A stretch of 64,000 bases of DNA from Halalkalibacter oceani. GTDB lineage: Bacteria; Bacillota; Bacilli; Bacillales; Bacillaceae_D. Both the position numbers and the translations under genes were made by a program. The notes beneath the pieces are model-generated. The model was not told the DNA's origin and ran no database searches. It saw nothing but the letters and a program-made list of their open reading frames with translations. The DNA is taken from positions 452,605-516,604 of the forward strand of contig NZ_JAMBOL010000001.1 of assembly GCF_023715605.1 (NCBI RefSeq), in the 5' to 3' direction. This document shows positions 44,064 through 53,589 of this stretch, in pieces; within the stretch, counting starts at the first letter, position 1; each line of letters starts with the position of its first letter.

Positions 44064-45455
44064 TTACTCTTTCTTCGGAAAGGCCATCGCTTTAGGATCA
44101 ATGAACTGGTCAAATTGTTCTTCGGTCAGATGTCCGCTGCGAATGGCAGCTTCCTTTAAGGTAAGACCTTCTTTAAAGGCAAGCTTGGCAATTTCCGCGG
44201 CCCGCTCGTAGCCGATATGTGGATTCAAAGCAGTTACGAGCATCAGCGAGTTGTGAAGATGCTCCTTAATGACCGGCTCATTTGCTTCGAGACCGAGCAG
44301 CGTCCGGTCGTGGAAGCTTTTGATCGCGTCGGCAAGCAGCCGGATCGACTGGAGTGTATTGTAAATAATGACCGGCTTAAACACATTTAATTGGAAATGC
44401 CCCTGACTGGCGGCGAAGCCAATCGTCGCGTCATTTCCGAAAACTTGAGCAGCGACCATCGTCAGCGCTTCGCTCTGGGTCGGATTGACTTTCCCTGGCA
44501 TGATGGAGCTTCCCGGTTCATTGGCCGGGATCGTAATCTCTCCAATACCGGAGCGCGGGCCGCTTGCGAGCAGCCGGACATCGTTGGCGATTTTAAAGAA
44601 ATCAGCCGCTGTCGCCTTTAACGCTCCGTGAAAATAAACAAGCTCATCATGACTTGTCAGCGCATGGAAGTAATTTGGCGACGCGGTAAAAGGAAGCGCG
44701 AGTTCTTCGGCAAGCTTTGCTGCGACCTGTTGGCCGAAGCGCCGGCGGGCGTTGATTCCGGTACCGACGGCGGTGCCGCCAATCGCTAATGGATAAAGAT
44801 GCTTCAGCCCTTCCTCGATCAATTCTTCACTTTTCTCAGCCATTCTCAACCATCCGCTTATTTCCTGACCGAGCGTCAGCGGGGTCGCATCCTGCATGTG
44901 GGTGCGTCCCATTTTCACGATCTCCCAAAATGTCTCTGCTTTTTGCGCCAGCGTTTGGCGGCATTCCTGAAGGACGGGCAGTAATTGTTCGGTAGTCGCA
45001 AGTGCTGCCGCAATATGCATCGCAGTCGGAAACGTATCGTTTGAGCTTTGCGAATGATTAAGATCATCATTTGGATGGACTTTTTCGGCAGAGCCTTGTT
45101 TTTCCAACAGTTCGTTTGCTACGCGGGCCAACACTTCATTGACATTCATATTCGTTTGCGTGCCGCTTCCCGTCTGCCAGACAGCGAGGGGGAAGTGATC
45201 GGCCAATTCACCACGCAGCACGCGTTCGGCGGCGGCAATAATCGCGTCTGCCTTCTCCTTCGCCATATCGCCGTTTTGCTGATTGACGAAGGCGGCGGCC
45301 TTTTTAATATGAGCGTAGGCCCGAATGACCTCCTGCGGCATTTTTTCTTCGCCGATAGCAAAGTTTGTTAAGCTTCGCTCTGTTTGTGCGCCCCACAGGC
45401 GGTCGGCCGGGACATGAACCTCACCTAACGTATCTCGTTCCACTCTTGTTTTCAT
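44064..45455 (-). CDS. fumC: Class II fumarate hydratase
   Basis: This 463-residue TCA-cycle enzyme hydrates fumarate to malate. [59 protein letters not shown] and the loop [15 protein letters not shown] are typical of FumC/CitG. Compare the aspartase at 10425, which has VPKDAYYG in the first motif. GAGGTG precedes the ATG. It is divergent from nupC. Confidence 0.96.
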   Translation of the reverse strand: MKTRVERDTLGEVHVPADRLWGAQTERSLTNFAIGEEKMPQEVIRAYAHIKKAAAFVNQQNGDMAKEKADAIIAAAERVLRGELADHFPLAVWQTGSGTQTNMNVNEVLARVANELLEKQGSAEKVHPNDDLNHSQSSNDTFPTAMHIAAALATTEQLLPVLQECRQTLAQKAETFWEIVKMGRTHMQDATPLTLGQEISGWLRMAEKSEELIEEGLKHLYPLAIGGTAVGTGINARRRFGQQVAAKLAEELALPFTASPNYFHALTSHDELVYFHGALKATAADFFKIANDVRLLASGPRSGIGEITIPANEPGSSIMPGKVNPTQSEALTMVAAQVFGNDATIGFAASQGHFQLNVFKPVIIYNTLQSIRLLADAIKSFHDRTLLGLEANEPVIKEHLHNSLMLVTALNPHIGYERAAEIAKLAFKEGLTLKEAAIRSGHLTEEQFDQFIDPKAMAFPKKE

Positions 45456-45685
45456 CGTAGCACCTCTGTTTCATTTACAATTTTTTAGGGAACGGAACAA
45501 TGATGCAGTCAACGTATCCTTATCTATTTTTCGTTGTCTCTACGAGTCTCATTCACGGATTCGCGAAGAAATAAACCCTATTTACTTTTAAAATTAAGCT
45601 TGTTATAGTTTACGGAGAAGTAAGACGTCTGACATTAAAAATTACAAAGCAGCTTTGAAAATGTTCGGGCTAAGGCGAGGAAAGA

Positions 45686-45762
45686 CGTTGGCTTTGCGCG
45701 TTACGCAGCTGTCTGAAAGAAACCAGTTTACCTCCATCAAACGGCTTACGGGCTGCTTCCAA
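45686..45762 (+). repeat. Decayed copy H of the dispersed repeat (CGTTAC subtype)
   Basis: GGCTTTGCGCGTTACGCAGC followed by TGTCTGAAAGAAACC matches copy G at 13211, but the 3' arm of the central stem is gone. AACGGCTTACGGGCTGCTTC then matches the right arm. It lies in the 440-nt gap between fumC and nupC. I see no gene in that gap; a frame at 45780-46112 lacks a ribosome site and overlaps nupC. Confidence 0.5.
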
Positions 45763-45897
45763 GAAGAGGTGCTCCGCTCATGACTGAGTGGGTATCTTTT
45801 CGCAAAATGGTGCATGCTAGTAGGAAAGTGGACAAATTGGATGACTCGAATGGTTGGTGCTTCGCGTCGATACATATTGAAATTGAGGTGAATGAAG

Positions 45898-47118
45898 ATG
45901 AATATTTTATGGGGCCTGATGGGTGTTGTCGCGGTGTTCGCTGTCGCTTTTGCTCTTTCCGCGAACCGGCGGGTGATCCGCTTGCGCACCGTACTTGGCG
46001 GCTTGGCGATCCAAATGCTGTTTGCTTTGCTTATTTTGAAAACATACTGGGGGCAGGAGCTGCTGCAAGGGCTGACGAATATGGTGCAGTGGGTGATCAA
46101 TTCGGCCAATGAAGGCATTCAGTTTGTCTTTGGCGGTTTTTTTGAAGAAGGAACCGGAATTGAGTATGTGTTTGCAATCAATGTACTCTCCGTCGTGATA
46201 TTTTTCTCGGCTTTGATTTCTGTGTTGTATTATTTAGGTATTATGCAATGGATTATTAAGATCATCGGAGGGGGTCTTTCCTGGCTGCTCGGTACATCGA
46301 AAACCGAGTCGATGTCGGCCGCGGCCAATATTTTCGTCGGTCAGACCGAAGCGCCGCTCGTCGTGAAACCGTATTTAAGTAAAATGACGGAATCCGAACT
46401 GTTCGCGGTCATGACAGGAGGGCTCGCTTCAGTTGCCGGTTCGGTGTTAATCGGCTATTCGCTGCTCGGTGTACCGCTGGAATACTTGCTGGCTGCAAGC
46501 TTCATGGCGGCGCCGGCCGGCTTGATTATGGCGAAAATGATCGTGCCGGAAGTGGCGAAAACAACCGATGTCGACAGTGAATTTACATTAACAAAGGACG
46601 AAGAGTCGGCCAATGTGATCGATGCGGCGGCGCGCGGGGCGAGCACCGGCTTGACACTAGCCCTCAATATCGGAGCGATGCTGCTCGCCTTCGTCGCTCT
46701 CATTGCGTTAATTAATGGAATTCTCGCTTTTGTCGGCGGCTTGTTCCAATTTGAACAGCTCTCGCTTGAACTGATACTGGGCTTTCTTTTCGCACCGCTT
46801 GCCTTTGTGATCGGCGTGCCATGGAGTGAGGCTGTCGTCGCCGGCGGATTTATCGGGCAAAAGCTCGTGCTGAATGAATTTGTCGCTTATTTATCGTTCA
46901 GTGAAACGATTGATCAATTAAGTGACAAAGCGGTGCTGGTGATCAGCTTTGCCCTGTGTGGCTTCGCCAACCTGTCCTCGCTCGGCATCCTGCTTGGCGG
47001 TTTAGGTAAGCTGGCACCGGATCGGCGTCCGGACATTGCCAAGCTCGGCTTGCGCGCGGTGGCGTCCGGAATGCTCGCTTCCTTATTAAGCGCGGCGATT
47101 GCCGGAATGATGATGTAA
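45898..47118 (+). CDS. nupC: Concentrative nucleoside transporter (NupC family)
   Basis: This 406-residue carrier has about ten spans. The conserved segments FVFGFFEEG-like ([12 protein letters not shown]), [17 protein letters not shown] and [16 protein letters not shown] are typical of CNT nucleoside symporters. GAGGTG lies 7 nt before ATG 45898; an ATG at 45892 is also in frame but too close. It is alone, with no nucleoside catabolic genes near, and followed by repeat copy F. Confidence 0.92.
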   Translation: MNILWGLMGVVAVFAVAFALSANRRVIRLRTVLGGLAIQMLFALLILKTYWGQELLQGLTNMVQWVINSANEGIQFVFGGFFEEGTGIEYVFAINVLSVVIFFSALISVLYYLGIMQWIIKIIGGGLSWLLGTSKTESMSAAANIFVGQTEAPLVVKPYLSKMTESELFAVMTGGLASVAGSVLIGYSLLGVPLEYLLAASFMAAPAGLIMAKMIVPEVAKTTDVDSEFTLTKDEESANVIDAAARGASTGLTLALNIGAMLLAFVALIALINGILAFVGGLFQFEQLSLELILGFLFAPLAFVIGVPWSEAVVAGGFIGQKLVLNEFVAYLSFSETIDQLSDKAVLVISFALCGFANLSSLGILLGGLGKLAPDRRPDIAKLGLRAVASGMLASLLSAAIAGMMM

Positions 47119-47167
47119 TGCTGTCTCAATGAAAGAGGAGGAGACAAAATTGAATTTGACTGATCGG

Positions 47168-47236
47168 CGATCACGCTCATTGTTTAGCGGCGGGGCCAAA
47201 GGTGAAAAAAATGAACCTTTGGCCTCGCCTTTTTTG
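47168..47236 (+). repeat. Right end of the dispersed repeat (copy F) with terminator
   Basis: ATCACGCTCATTGTTTAGCG matches the right arm of the full copies. GGCGGGGCCAAAGGT (47189-47203) pairs with ACCTTTGGCCTCGCC (47215-47229), followed by TTTTTT. It ends nupC. Confidence 0.65.
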
Positions 47237-47282
47237 TCGTGATGATCTATTGCCAAAGGCAGGAAAGTTTGCTACACTTTGT

Positions 47283-47310
47283 TTGAATGAACTGTACTAT
47301 TTGTCATAAT
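47283..47310 (+). promoter_or_regulatory. Predicted SigA promoter of the GntR-ABC operon
   Basis: TTGAAT (47283-47288), 16 bp, CATAAT (47305-47310). The ATG follows 25 nt later. Confidence 0.45.
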
Positions 47311-47334
47311 ACAATTAAGGGAGGTGGTTCAGTC

Positions 47335-47730
47335 ATGTACATTCAAATTAACCAAAGAAGCACCACGCCCCTTTATGAGCAGCTTACCCAGCAAATTAAG
47401 GAGCTGGTTGCGAAAGGGATTCTGCAAGAGGGAGAACAATTGCCGTCCGTACGTGAACTGGCATCGCAAGTCGTGATCAATCCTAATACGGTCAGCAAAG
47501 CGTATAAAGAGCTGGAGCGGCAGGGCGTGATTGTCACGTTGAGGGGGAAGGGAACATTTGTCGCCGCAAGGGAGGATTATGTCGTCGACCCGAAGCAGCA
47601 GGAACGGATTAAGCAGCAAATACAGCAGCTTGTCATTGAAGCGACCTATGCGGGCATTCAGGAAAAGACCTTTGCCGGCTGGGTGAGAGAGGAATATGCG
47701 AAAGTAGGAGGGACGGAACATGCAGATTGA
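47335..47730 (+). CDS. YtrA-type GntR regulator
   Basis: This 131-residue protein has an N-terminal winged helix (PLYEQLTQQIKELVAKGILQEGEQLPSVRELASQVVINPNTVSKAY) and a short helical tail, the YtrA subfamily layout. These regulators usually repress their own ABC operon in response to cell-wall antibiotics. GGGAGGTGG precedes the ATG. The 3' end overlaps the ATPase gene by 11 nt. Confidence 0.92.
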   Translation: MYIQINQRSTTPLYEQLTQQIKELVAKGILQEGEQLPSVRELASQVVINPNTVSKAYKELERQGVIVTLRGKGTFVAAREDYVVDPKQQERIKQQIQQLVIEATYAGIQEKTFAGWVREEYAKVGGTEHAD

Positions 47731-48595
47731 GCAGTTGAGTAAAACGATTCATCAGAAAAAAATCTTGACGGATGTTAGTTTGACGATTGAGCCGGGGAAG
47801 GTAACCGGATTAGTTGGACGGAATGGAGCCGGGAAGACGACGCTGCTGCGCTTGTTGGTCGGCATCCTTCAGCCGACAGCCGGCGATGTGAAGCTCGATG
47901 GAAAAAGCATTTACCAGCATCCAGAGCTGAAGCAGGACATTGTTTTTGTCCCGGATTCGACCGAGGCGCTCAAAGGCTACCGCGTCAATGAGATTGAGAA
48001 ACTGTATGGCGATATTTATCCACGCTTTGACCGGGTGTTGTTTTATGAGCTGATTGATAAATTTTCATTGCCGCACAATGGAAGAATCGGTGCTTTTTCA
48101 AAGGGAATGAAGGCGCTGTTTGCGCTGATTCTCGCCTTTTCGACGAAAGCGGCTTATATTTTGCTTGATGAACCGACAGACGGCCTTGATGTGATCGTGA
48201 AAAAACGCATCCTGCAGTTTATTATCGAGGCGGTTGCTGATTTTCATGTTGCTGTTGTTATTTCCTCGCACCGGCTCGATGAGCTTGAGTTTCTTGCTGA
48301 TTCGATCATCATGCTGAAGGATGGGGTCGTCACAGAACACTATTCACTGGAGTCCTTAAAAGAATCTTACAAGAAGGTTCAGGTTGTCTTTCCGGAAGGG
48401 TTGCCGGCCTCTGTAAAAGAATGCAGCGTCCTGCTTCAGCAAACAGGCAAGGTGTATATCCTGCTTCTTGAAGGAGATCTTGCGTCGCAGACGGCAGCAA
48501 TCCGCGCGACGGAACCGCTGTATTATGAAGAGCTGCCGCTTGCGCTCGAAGATCTGTTTGTTGCCAAATTGGGAGGTGATGATTTTGTCGGTTAA
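47720..48595 (+). CDS. ABC transporter ATPase (YtrB-like)
   Basis: This 291-residue ATPase has Walker A GRNGAGKTT, a weakly conserved signature (FSKGMKALFALILAF), and Walker B AAYILLDEPTDGLD, with SSHRLDELE as H-loop. A C-terminal extension of about 70 residues follows. The signature is degenerate (FSKGM for LSGGQ), which is common in this subfamily. AGGAGGG precedes the ATG. It overlaps the permease gene by 11 nt. Confidence 0.9.
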   Translation: MQIEQLSKTIHQKKILTDVSLTIEPGKVTGLVGRNGAGKTTLLRLLVGILQPTAGDVKLDGKSIYQHPELKQDIVFVPDSTEALKGYRVNEIEKLYGDIYPRFDRVLFYELIDKFSLPHNGRIGAFSKGMKALFALILAFSTKAAYILLDEPTDGLDVIVKKRILQFIIEAVADFHVAVVISSHRLDELEFLADSIIMLKDGVVTEHYSLESLKESYKKVQVVFPEGLPASVKECSVLLQQTGKVYILLLEGDLASQTAAIRATEPLYYEELPLALEDLFVAKLGGDDFVG

Positions 48596-49589
48596 AGCAT
48601 TGTTCAGGAAAGAATGGAAGCAGTCGTGGGTTCTGCTGACAATGATTACGTTATTGTTTGTCTTTTTATATCCGATGCGGACTTTTTTAGGATTGAATGA
48701 TTGGCGGGAACGGATAAACGATGAATATTTCTTTCCGCAGCATGAGGTACCGGCGATCTTCGGAGTGAGTATGACCGGCATCATGATTCTGATTTTTCTT
48801 GTATTGCTTGCGGTTCAGTTTCTTGGTACGGAACGGAATACACGCCGGCATGATTTCGCCTTTGCCCTGCCATTCAAGCGACGGACGATGTTCTTTGTTA
48901 AATGGCTGCTTGGCGTCGGGACGGTGACGGTGGCGATGCTTGTCACGTTTACGATTGCCTATGCGGTCATTATGGGCTCTGAATTTGCCGGTTATCTTGA
49001 AGGCTATCAGTTCTGGAGAATGTTTTTGACACCGTGGCTTGGCTATGTGGCGATGTATTCATTTACGTTGTTTATTGGCACGATTACAGGAGAAATGGTT
49101 TCGCAAATTGTGTTAACGTTTATTTTTACGATTTTCCCAATCGGTTTTATCGCGTTGCTGGCCAATTTTATTTCCACTCATACTGGTGTGTTTCCCGAGA
49201 AGCTCGACATCTTCTTCTTTCAGCAGTTCGTCTGGCCGATTTACAACTTTGCCGGGCTGGCCAGTGTGGATGACGGCATGAATCTTTGGATTCCGGCAGT
49301 TGCGATTGTGCTTTTCCTCGGGATCGGTGCCTGGATCTATGAGCGAAATCCAAGTGAATATAACGGTGAATTTCTGTTGTTTAAACACTTGGAGACGCTG
49401 TTTAGGATTGGCATCGTCACTTGCTTTTCTCTACTTGGCGGAATGATCGTCTCAGGGCTCGTTCCGTTTACCTTAAGTGTCGGGACGAAGATCATCTTTT
49501 ATTGGCTCGGGTTTTTTCTTTTCCTTGTTTTAAGCTTCTTTTTTACAAAACGATTGTTTAGGATGAATATTACGGTTAAAGGCAAATAA
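48585..49589 (+). CDS. ABC-2 type permease
   Basis: This 334-residue membrane protein has six to seven spans, beginning MSVKALFRKEWKQSW. The TTG at 48585 follows GGGAGGTG by 6 nt. An ATG at 48579 is in frame but overlaps that site. With the ATPase and the GntR regulator it forms a three-gene operon of the bacitracin/lantibiotic-response type. The cargo cannot be inferred. Confidence 0.85.
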   Translation: MSVKALFRKEWKQSWVLLTMITLLFVFLYPMRTFLGLNDWRERINDEYFFPQHEVPAIFGVSMTGIMILIFLVLLAVQFLGTERNTRRHDFAFALPFKRRTMFFVKWLLGVGTVTVAMLVTFTIAYAVIMGSEFAGYLEGYQFWRMFLTPWLGYVAMYSFTLFIGTITGEMVSQIVLTFIFTIFPIGFIALLANFISTHTGVFPEKLDIFFFQQFVWPIYNFAGLASVDDGMNLWIPAVAIVLFLGIGAWIYERNPSEYNGEFLLFKHLETLFRIGIVTCFSLLGGMIVSGLVPFTLSVGTKIIFYWLGFFLFLVLSFFFTKRLFRMNITVKGK

Positions 49590-49612
49590 AGAGAGCAGCT
49601 TCCAAACGAGCG

Positions 49613-49657
49613 GGCGTCTGATCGGTTATGTAACGAGATCAGACGCCTCTTCTTTTT
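49613..49657. terminator. Bidirectional terminator with nested stem
   Basis: GGCGTCTGATC (49613-49623) pairs with GATCAGACGCC (49637-49647), and GTTA/TAAC pair in the loop. TCTTCTTTTTT follows. It covers the 3' end of the EamA gene on the minus strand. Confidence 0.8.
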
Positions 49658-50537
49658 TCGGCTGAATCGTCGATAAATAGACGCCGCCTAAGACGATCGT
49701 GCCGCCGAACAATTGAAACCAGCCTGCCGATTCGCCGAGCAGGACAATCGCGAAAAGAGTCGTGAAAACAGGAACCAGATTAAAGAAAATAGACGCTTTC
49801 GACGGCCCGATGGCAGCTACCCCGCGATACCAACATAATAGAGCGAGAGCGCCGGGGAAAATGCCAACGTACAAAAAGGCGCCTATCGTTGCCAGCTCGA
49901 AAGAAAAAGGCAGGCCGGCACGCCATTCATATAAGACAAATGGAAAAAGCATCAGGACGCCAATGATAAACGTCATCACTAAGCCGGCAATTACAGGATA
50001 CTCATGACCATACAATTTAATTAAAATCGAATAAATGGCCCAGCAGATGATGCCGGCGAGCATAATTAAATCGCCGATATTAAAGGATAATGAGCGGAGC
50101 ACTGCCAGTGAACCTCCTGACAGAAGCAGCAGGATTCCGCAAAATGACAGGATGACGCCACTGATTTGGATCAGGGTGAGCCGCTCTTTCAAAAAGAAAT
50201 AACCGAGAACGGCCGCCACGGCGGGAGTGAGCGCATCGACGATTGAAGCATTGATCGTCGTTGTATAATGAACGGATACATACAAGGCGACATTAAAAAG
50301 AAAAACGCCGAAGAAAGCGATTCCGGTGAGCGGCAGCCATTTGTCGAGCCAAAGCTGACGGTTGCGGATCAACGTTTTATAGCAGAGCGGCAAAAGCACG
50401 ACGGTGCCGATCAAAAAACGAGCCCACGCCAACGTAAAAGGGGGGACTTCGCCCGCGAAGGCTTTTCCGACGATGAAATTTCCCGAAAAGAAAACCATCG
50501 CCAATGTCAGTAAAAGATAAGGATGAGTCAAACGCAT
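49626..50537 (-). CDS. EamA/DMT family permease
   Basis: This 303-residue membrane protein has ten predicted spans in two EamA repeats. TINASIVDALTPAVAAVLGYFFLKERLT closes the first and GPSKASIFFNLVPVFTTLFAIVLLGES the second. It is probably an exporter of metabolites. The ATG at 50537 follows GGAGG. Divergent from the TetR gene, with one operator-like dyad between. Confidence 0.88.
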   Translation of the reverse strand: MRLTHPYLLLTLAMVFFSGNFIVGKAFAGEVPPFTLAWARFLIGTVVLLPLCYKTLIRNRQLWLDKWLPLTGIAFFGVFLFNVALYVSVHYTTTINASIVDALTPAVAAVLGYFFLKERLTLIQISGVILSFCGILLLLSGGSLAVLRSLSFNIGDLIMLAGIICWAIYSILIKLYGHEYPVIAGLVMTFIIGVLMLFPFVLYEWRAGLPFSFELATIGAFLYVGIFPGALALLCWYRGVAAIGPSKASIFFNLVPVFTTLFAIVLLGESAGWFQLFGGTIVLGGVYLSTIQPKKEEASDLVT

Positions 50538-50615
50538 AATAACCTCCACGATAGCAAGATAAAATAATCGTAACACATCTTCTTGACTTCGGAAGGAAGA
50601 AGCAGTATTCTTTAA

Positions 50616-50630
50616 TTGAACAGTGGTTAA
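50616..50630. promoter_or_regulatory. TetR operator candidate 1
   Basis: TTGAACAGTGGTTAA, a 15-bp dyad around a central G. The same sequence with one change occurs at 51237-51251, before the gene that follows tetR. It lies 16 nt before the TetR start and also upstream of the divergent EamA gene. Confidence 0.6.
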
Positions 50631-50646
50631 TAAAGGAGAGCGAAAG

Positions 50647-51216
50647 ATGGCACCGAGGCGGAAAGCAGAGGATGAATTAACGAAAGCTCAAATTCTTGAT
50701 GCGGCGAAAAAGCTTTTTGCTGAAAAAGGCTATCACCAGGTCAGCATGCGCAGTATGGCAAGGGAGTTAGGCTGCAGTCATGGGGCAATCTATTATCATT
50801 TTTCTAATAAAGCGGCGGTGTTCACAGCTTTTATTGAGAGCGGCTTTCAGCTTTTGAATGCCCGGCTTACAGCTGTGATGGAAGAGACGTCGCTGACGAA
50901 AGAGGAAAAATTGATTGAACTATTTCGGCGTTTTCTCACGTTTGGGATTGAGTACCCCCATCATTATGAAGCGATGTTTCATCTGAAAGATGATGAACTC
51001 AGGCATACCGTACATGCTTCGTACGAAAGCTTTCAACTATTTGGGGAAGCGATTCAACACCTTGCCGTCAAGCAAATTTCTCAACGGGATGCCTGGTCTT
51101 CTCTCTTTGCCTTACATGGATTTGTGACATTTTTCCAACGGAGAGGGCAGACCGTTCAGGAGCTGAAGGTAATGATCGACCATCATGCGCAATTTCTTGC
51201 GGACAGCTTAACATAA
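50647..51216 (+). CDS. TetR family transcriptional regulator
   Basis: This 189-residue regulator has an N-terminal HTH (residues about 10-55, ILDAAKKLFAEKGYHQVSMRSMARELGCSHGAIYYHFSNKAAVF) and a helical ligand domain. AAAGGAG precedes the ATG. A hairpin GGACAGCTT/AAGCTGTCC spans the stop codon. The two TTGAnCAGTGGTTAA dyads suggest it controls itself and the epimerase-like gene downstream, perhaps also the EamA gene. Confidence 0.92.
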   Translation: MAPRRKAEDELTKAQILDAAKKLFAEKGYHQVSMRSMARELGCSHGAIYYHFSNKAAVFTAFIESGFQLLNARLTAVMEETSLTKEEKLIELFRRFLTFGIEYPHHYEAMFHLKDDELRHTVHASYESFQLFGEAIQHLAVKQISQRDAWSSLFALHGFVTFFQRRGQTVQELKVMIDHHAQFLADSLT

Positions 51217-51236
51217 AGCAAGCTGTCCGGTTAAAA

Positions 51237-51251
51237 TTGACCAGTGGTTAA
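51237..51251. promoter_or_regulatory. TetR operator candidate 2
   Basis: TTGACCAGTGGTTAA, a near-perfect dyad (TTGACCA-G-TGGTTAA) that differs in one base from candidate 1. It lies 23 nt before the NAD-epimerase-like gene. Confidence 0.6.
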
Positions 51252-51274
51252 TTTAAATGAGGAGGAGAATAAGG

Positions 51275-52219
51275 ATGAAAAAAGCAGCGGTAATTGGAGC
51301 AACAGGAGCAATGGGGTATGCGTTAGTTAGTGAATTGCAGCGGGAAGGGGTGGAGGTTTTCGCCGTTTGCCGCAACGTACAAAAGGCGGATCAGCTGTTT
51401 CAAGGAATGACAAATGTGACGATTGTCAAAGGTGATGTGCGCGATGAGAGGCGGCTGCAGCACATATTTGAAAAGGTCGATGTCGCTTTTATCAGCATTA
51501 ATATTCCTTATCAAAACTGGAAAGATGAGCTGCTTCCATTGTTTGGCCATGTTTTTTCAGCGGCACAGGCAGCCGGAACAAAGCTGGCGGTTGTCGATAA
51601 TATTTACAGCTACAGCATGGAAGACCAATGGCTGACTGAAGAGACAGCGCGTGAGCCGGTTACGAAAAAAGGGCAGCTTCGAAAGCAGCTGTTGCAGGAA
51701 GCGGAAGCGTGGCAGAACAAAGGAACGGAGATTCTGATCGCTCATTTTTCTGATTTTTACGGTCCCTATGGGGATCATACGATTCTTCAGCAGACGATTA
51801 CCTCCATGCTGAGCGGGAAGCGGCCGCTGTTTGTCGGACCGCTGAAGAACAAGCGTGAATTTATTTATACACCGGACGGGGCAAAGGCATTGATTACACT
51901 GGCCAGGCACCACGATGCTTATCAGCAATGCTGGAACATCCCAGGAGGAGAACTGGCGAGTGGGGAGGAGATCATTCACATTTTACGCGAGCTGACAGGA
52001 AATAAGAAAAAGCCATTTGTTATTACCAGTCAAATGATTCGAATTTCAGGGTTGTTTTCAGGCTTCATGCGCGAGGTCGGCGAAATGATGGTCCTGACCG
52101 AAAAGCCGGTTTATTTAAATGGCGCGAAATATGAGGAGAAAATCGGGCCATTGCCTAAAACAAAGCTCGCAGCCGGCTTGAAGGCGGTTGTAGAAAGTGA
52201 ACAGCTTCAGAAGAAGTGA
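51275..52219 (+). CDS. NAD(P)-binding epimerase/dehydratase-like protein
   Basis: This 314-residue protein has a Rossmann loop VIGATGAMGYAL at the N terminus and an extended SDR-like fold with D-rich segment GDVRDERRL. The YxxxK pair is not obvious (YSYSMEDQ...). It lacks a clear sugar-nucleotide motif. GGAGGAG precedes the ATG. It likely answers to the TetR regulator upstream. Substrate unknown. Confidence 0.82.
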   Translation: MKKAAVIGATGAMGYALVSELQREGVEVFAVCRNVQKADQLFQGMTNVTIVKGDVRDERRLQHIFEKVDVAFISINIPYQNWKDELLPLFGHVFSAAQAAGTKLAVVDNIYSYSMEDQWLTEETAREPVTKKGQLRKQLLQEAEAWQNKGTEILIAHFSDFYGPYGDHTILQQTITSMLSGKRPLFVGPLKNKREFIYTPDGAKALITLARHHDAYQQCWNIPGGELASGEEIIHILRELTGNKKKPFVITSQMIRISGLFSGFMREVGEMMVLTEKPVYLNGAKYEEKIGPLPKTKLAAGLKAVVESEQLQKK

Positions 52220-52299
52220 GGAGAGCAGGGAAGAGGGGCGGTCATTCCCCACTTAAAAGGCTGTTAGACATGAGACGGTGGTTCCGTTCTGCACAAAAA

Positions 52300-52460
52300 G
52301 GGATGGGACAAAAGGTTGTTTTTTTACCTTTTTCCCAGTCTCTCTAAGCAATGAGCGGAACCGCCACGATCTTTTAAAGCCCGTTGTGAGTGGGTTTCTC
52401 ACAACGAGCTTGTGGCGTGTGAAGCCATTGCCAGTAGGTCCAAAGCTAGTTTTGTCTCTC
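52300..52460 (-). repeat. Dispersed structured repeat, copy C, with terminator
   Basis: On the minus strand: GAGACAAAACTAGCTTTGG leading module; arms CATTGC (52426-52431) with GCAATG (52348-52353), and GTGGCG (52412-52417) with CGCCAC (52362-52367); a 14-bp stem (52377-52390 with 52398-52411, one wobble) with minus-strand loop AAACCCA. The terminator hairpin lies at 52300-52342. It serves as the msrB 3' region. Confidence 0.75.
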
Positions 52461-52478
52461 GACCTTTTGGGACAAGTC

Positions 52479-52916
52479 TTATTCAAATAACTTTTTATAG
52501 GCGCTGTAGCCTTTTTCGTCGAGCTGGTCTTTTGGGATGAAGCGGAGGGCGGCTGAGTTGATGCAGTAGCGCAAGCCGTTTGGTCCGGGGCCGTCCGGGA
52601 AGACGTGGCCGAGATGGGAGTCCGCTTCCTTGCTTCTCACTTCGATCCGGCGCATGCCGTGGCTCAGGTCCTGTTTTTCCAAAATTTCTTCATCGGCAAT
52701 CGGCTTGGTGAAGCTTGGCCAGCCGCAGCCGGCATCGTATTTATCGCGGGACGAAAACAAAGGCTTCCCGGAAACGATGTCGACGTAGATTCCTTCTTCT
52801 TCAAGGTCGTAGTATTCATTTTGAAACGGCGGCTCGGTCCCGTTTTCCTGTGTCACTTTATATTGCATTGGCGTTAAACGCTGCTGTAATTGTTCTTTGC
52901 TTTCTTTACTCATCAT
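52479..52916 (-). CDS. msrB: Peptide methionine-R-sulfoxide reductase
   Basis: This 145-residue enzyme reduces the R form of methionine sulfoxide. [26 protein letters not shown] and the catalytic Cys in [13 protein letters not shown] are present. The zinc-binding CxxC pairs of other MsrBs are absent, as is common in Bacillus. GGAGG precedes the ATG pair at 52916/52913. It overlaps msrA by 11 nt. Confidence 0.95.
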   Translation of the reverse strand: MMSKESKEQLQQRLTPMQYKVTQENGTEPPFQNEYYDLEEEGIYVDIVSGKPLFSSRDKYDAGCGWPSFTKPIADEEILEKQDLSHGMRRIEVRSKEADSHLGHVFPDGPGPNGLRYCINSAALRFIPKDQLDEKGYSAYKKLFE

Positions 52917-53448
52917 CAGACCTCCAATGTGTTTGAATAAATGCTTCGCGTCCTGAACCGATGCGGTACCGGTTGTAATGAAGCGGATTCTTTTTGTAAT
53001 AATCCTGATGATAATCTTCCGCGGGGTAGAACGGTTTAGCCGGCAGAATCTCCGTTGCAATCGGCTTGGTGAAGCGTCCGCTTGCTGCTAGCTCTTCTTT
53101 GGATTGCTCCGCTTGTTTTCGTTGCTCCTCGGAATGATAGAAAATCGCCGTCCGATAAGAAGAGCCGCGATCATAAAATTGTCCGCCCGCATCGGTCGGA
53201 TCAATTTGCTGCCAAAAAACTTGCAACAGCCTTTGATACGAAAAGATATCAGGGTCAAAGGTGATTTGCACGGCTTCGTAATGGCCGGTCGTTTCCGAGC
53301 ACACCTCTTTATAGGTCGGGTTTTCCGTATGTCCGCCGGTATAGCCGGAAATGACTGAGACGATTCCGTCATATTGATCAAATGGTTTGACCATGCACCA
53401 GAAGCAGCCTCCGGCAAAGGTCGCTTTTTCATAAACAGGCTCTGTCAT
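52906..53448 (-). CDS. msrA: Peptide methionine-S-sulfoxide reductase
   Basis: This 180-residue enzyme reduces the S form of methionine sulfoxide. The catalytic motif GGCFWCM is at residues about 12-18, with [26 protein letters not shown] and the C-terminal [14 protein letters not shown] lies 7 nt before ATG 53448. A GTG at 53457 is inside that site. msrA is translated first and msrB follows, coupled. Confidence 0.95.
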   Translation of the reverse strand: MTEPVYEKATFAGGCFWCMVKPFDQYDGIVSVISGYTGGHTENPTYKEVCSETTGHYEAVQITFDPDIFSYQRLLQVFWQQIDPTDAGGQFYDRGSSYRTAIFYHSEEQRKQAEQSKEELAASGRFTKPIATEILPAKPFYPAEDYHQDYYKKNPLHYNRYRIGSGREAFIQTHWRSDDE

Positions 53449-53533
53449 TTTTCTCACCTCTTTTTCCGCTTCTTATTTGTAGTATACCACGCGTCGCCGG
53501 TATCTTTCCTTGATATGCATTCGCTGATTAAGG

Positions 53534-53563
53534 TTTACACATTTTGACCGAGATTGGTATGAT
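53534..53563 (+). promoter_or_regulatory. Predicted SigA promoter of the 58-aa gene
   Basis: TTTACA (53534-53539), 18 bp, TATGAT (53558-53563), with TGG before the -10 (extended type). The start site would be about 20 nt before the gene. Confidence 0.5.
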
Positions 53564-53589
53564 GAATCTAAGAAAAGAGGTGAACGCAC

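Noticed and set aside
45780..46112. 110-codon open frame before and into nupC
   Set aside because: No ribosome site, overlaps nupC in another frame, and its first part comes from the non-coding gap next to a decayed repeat.
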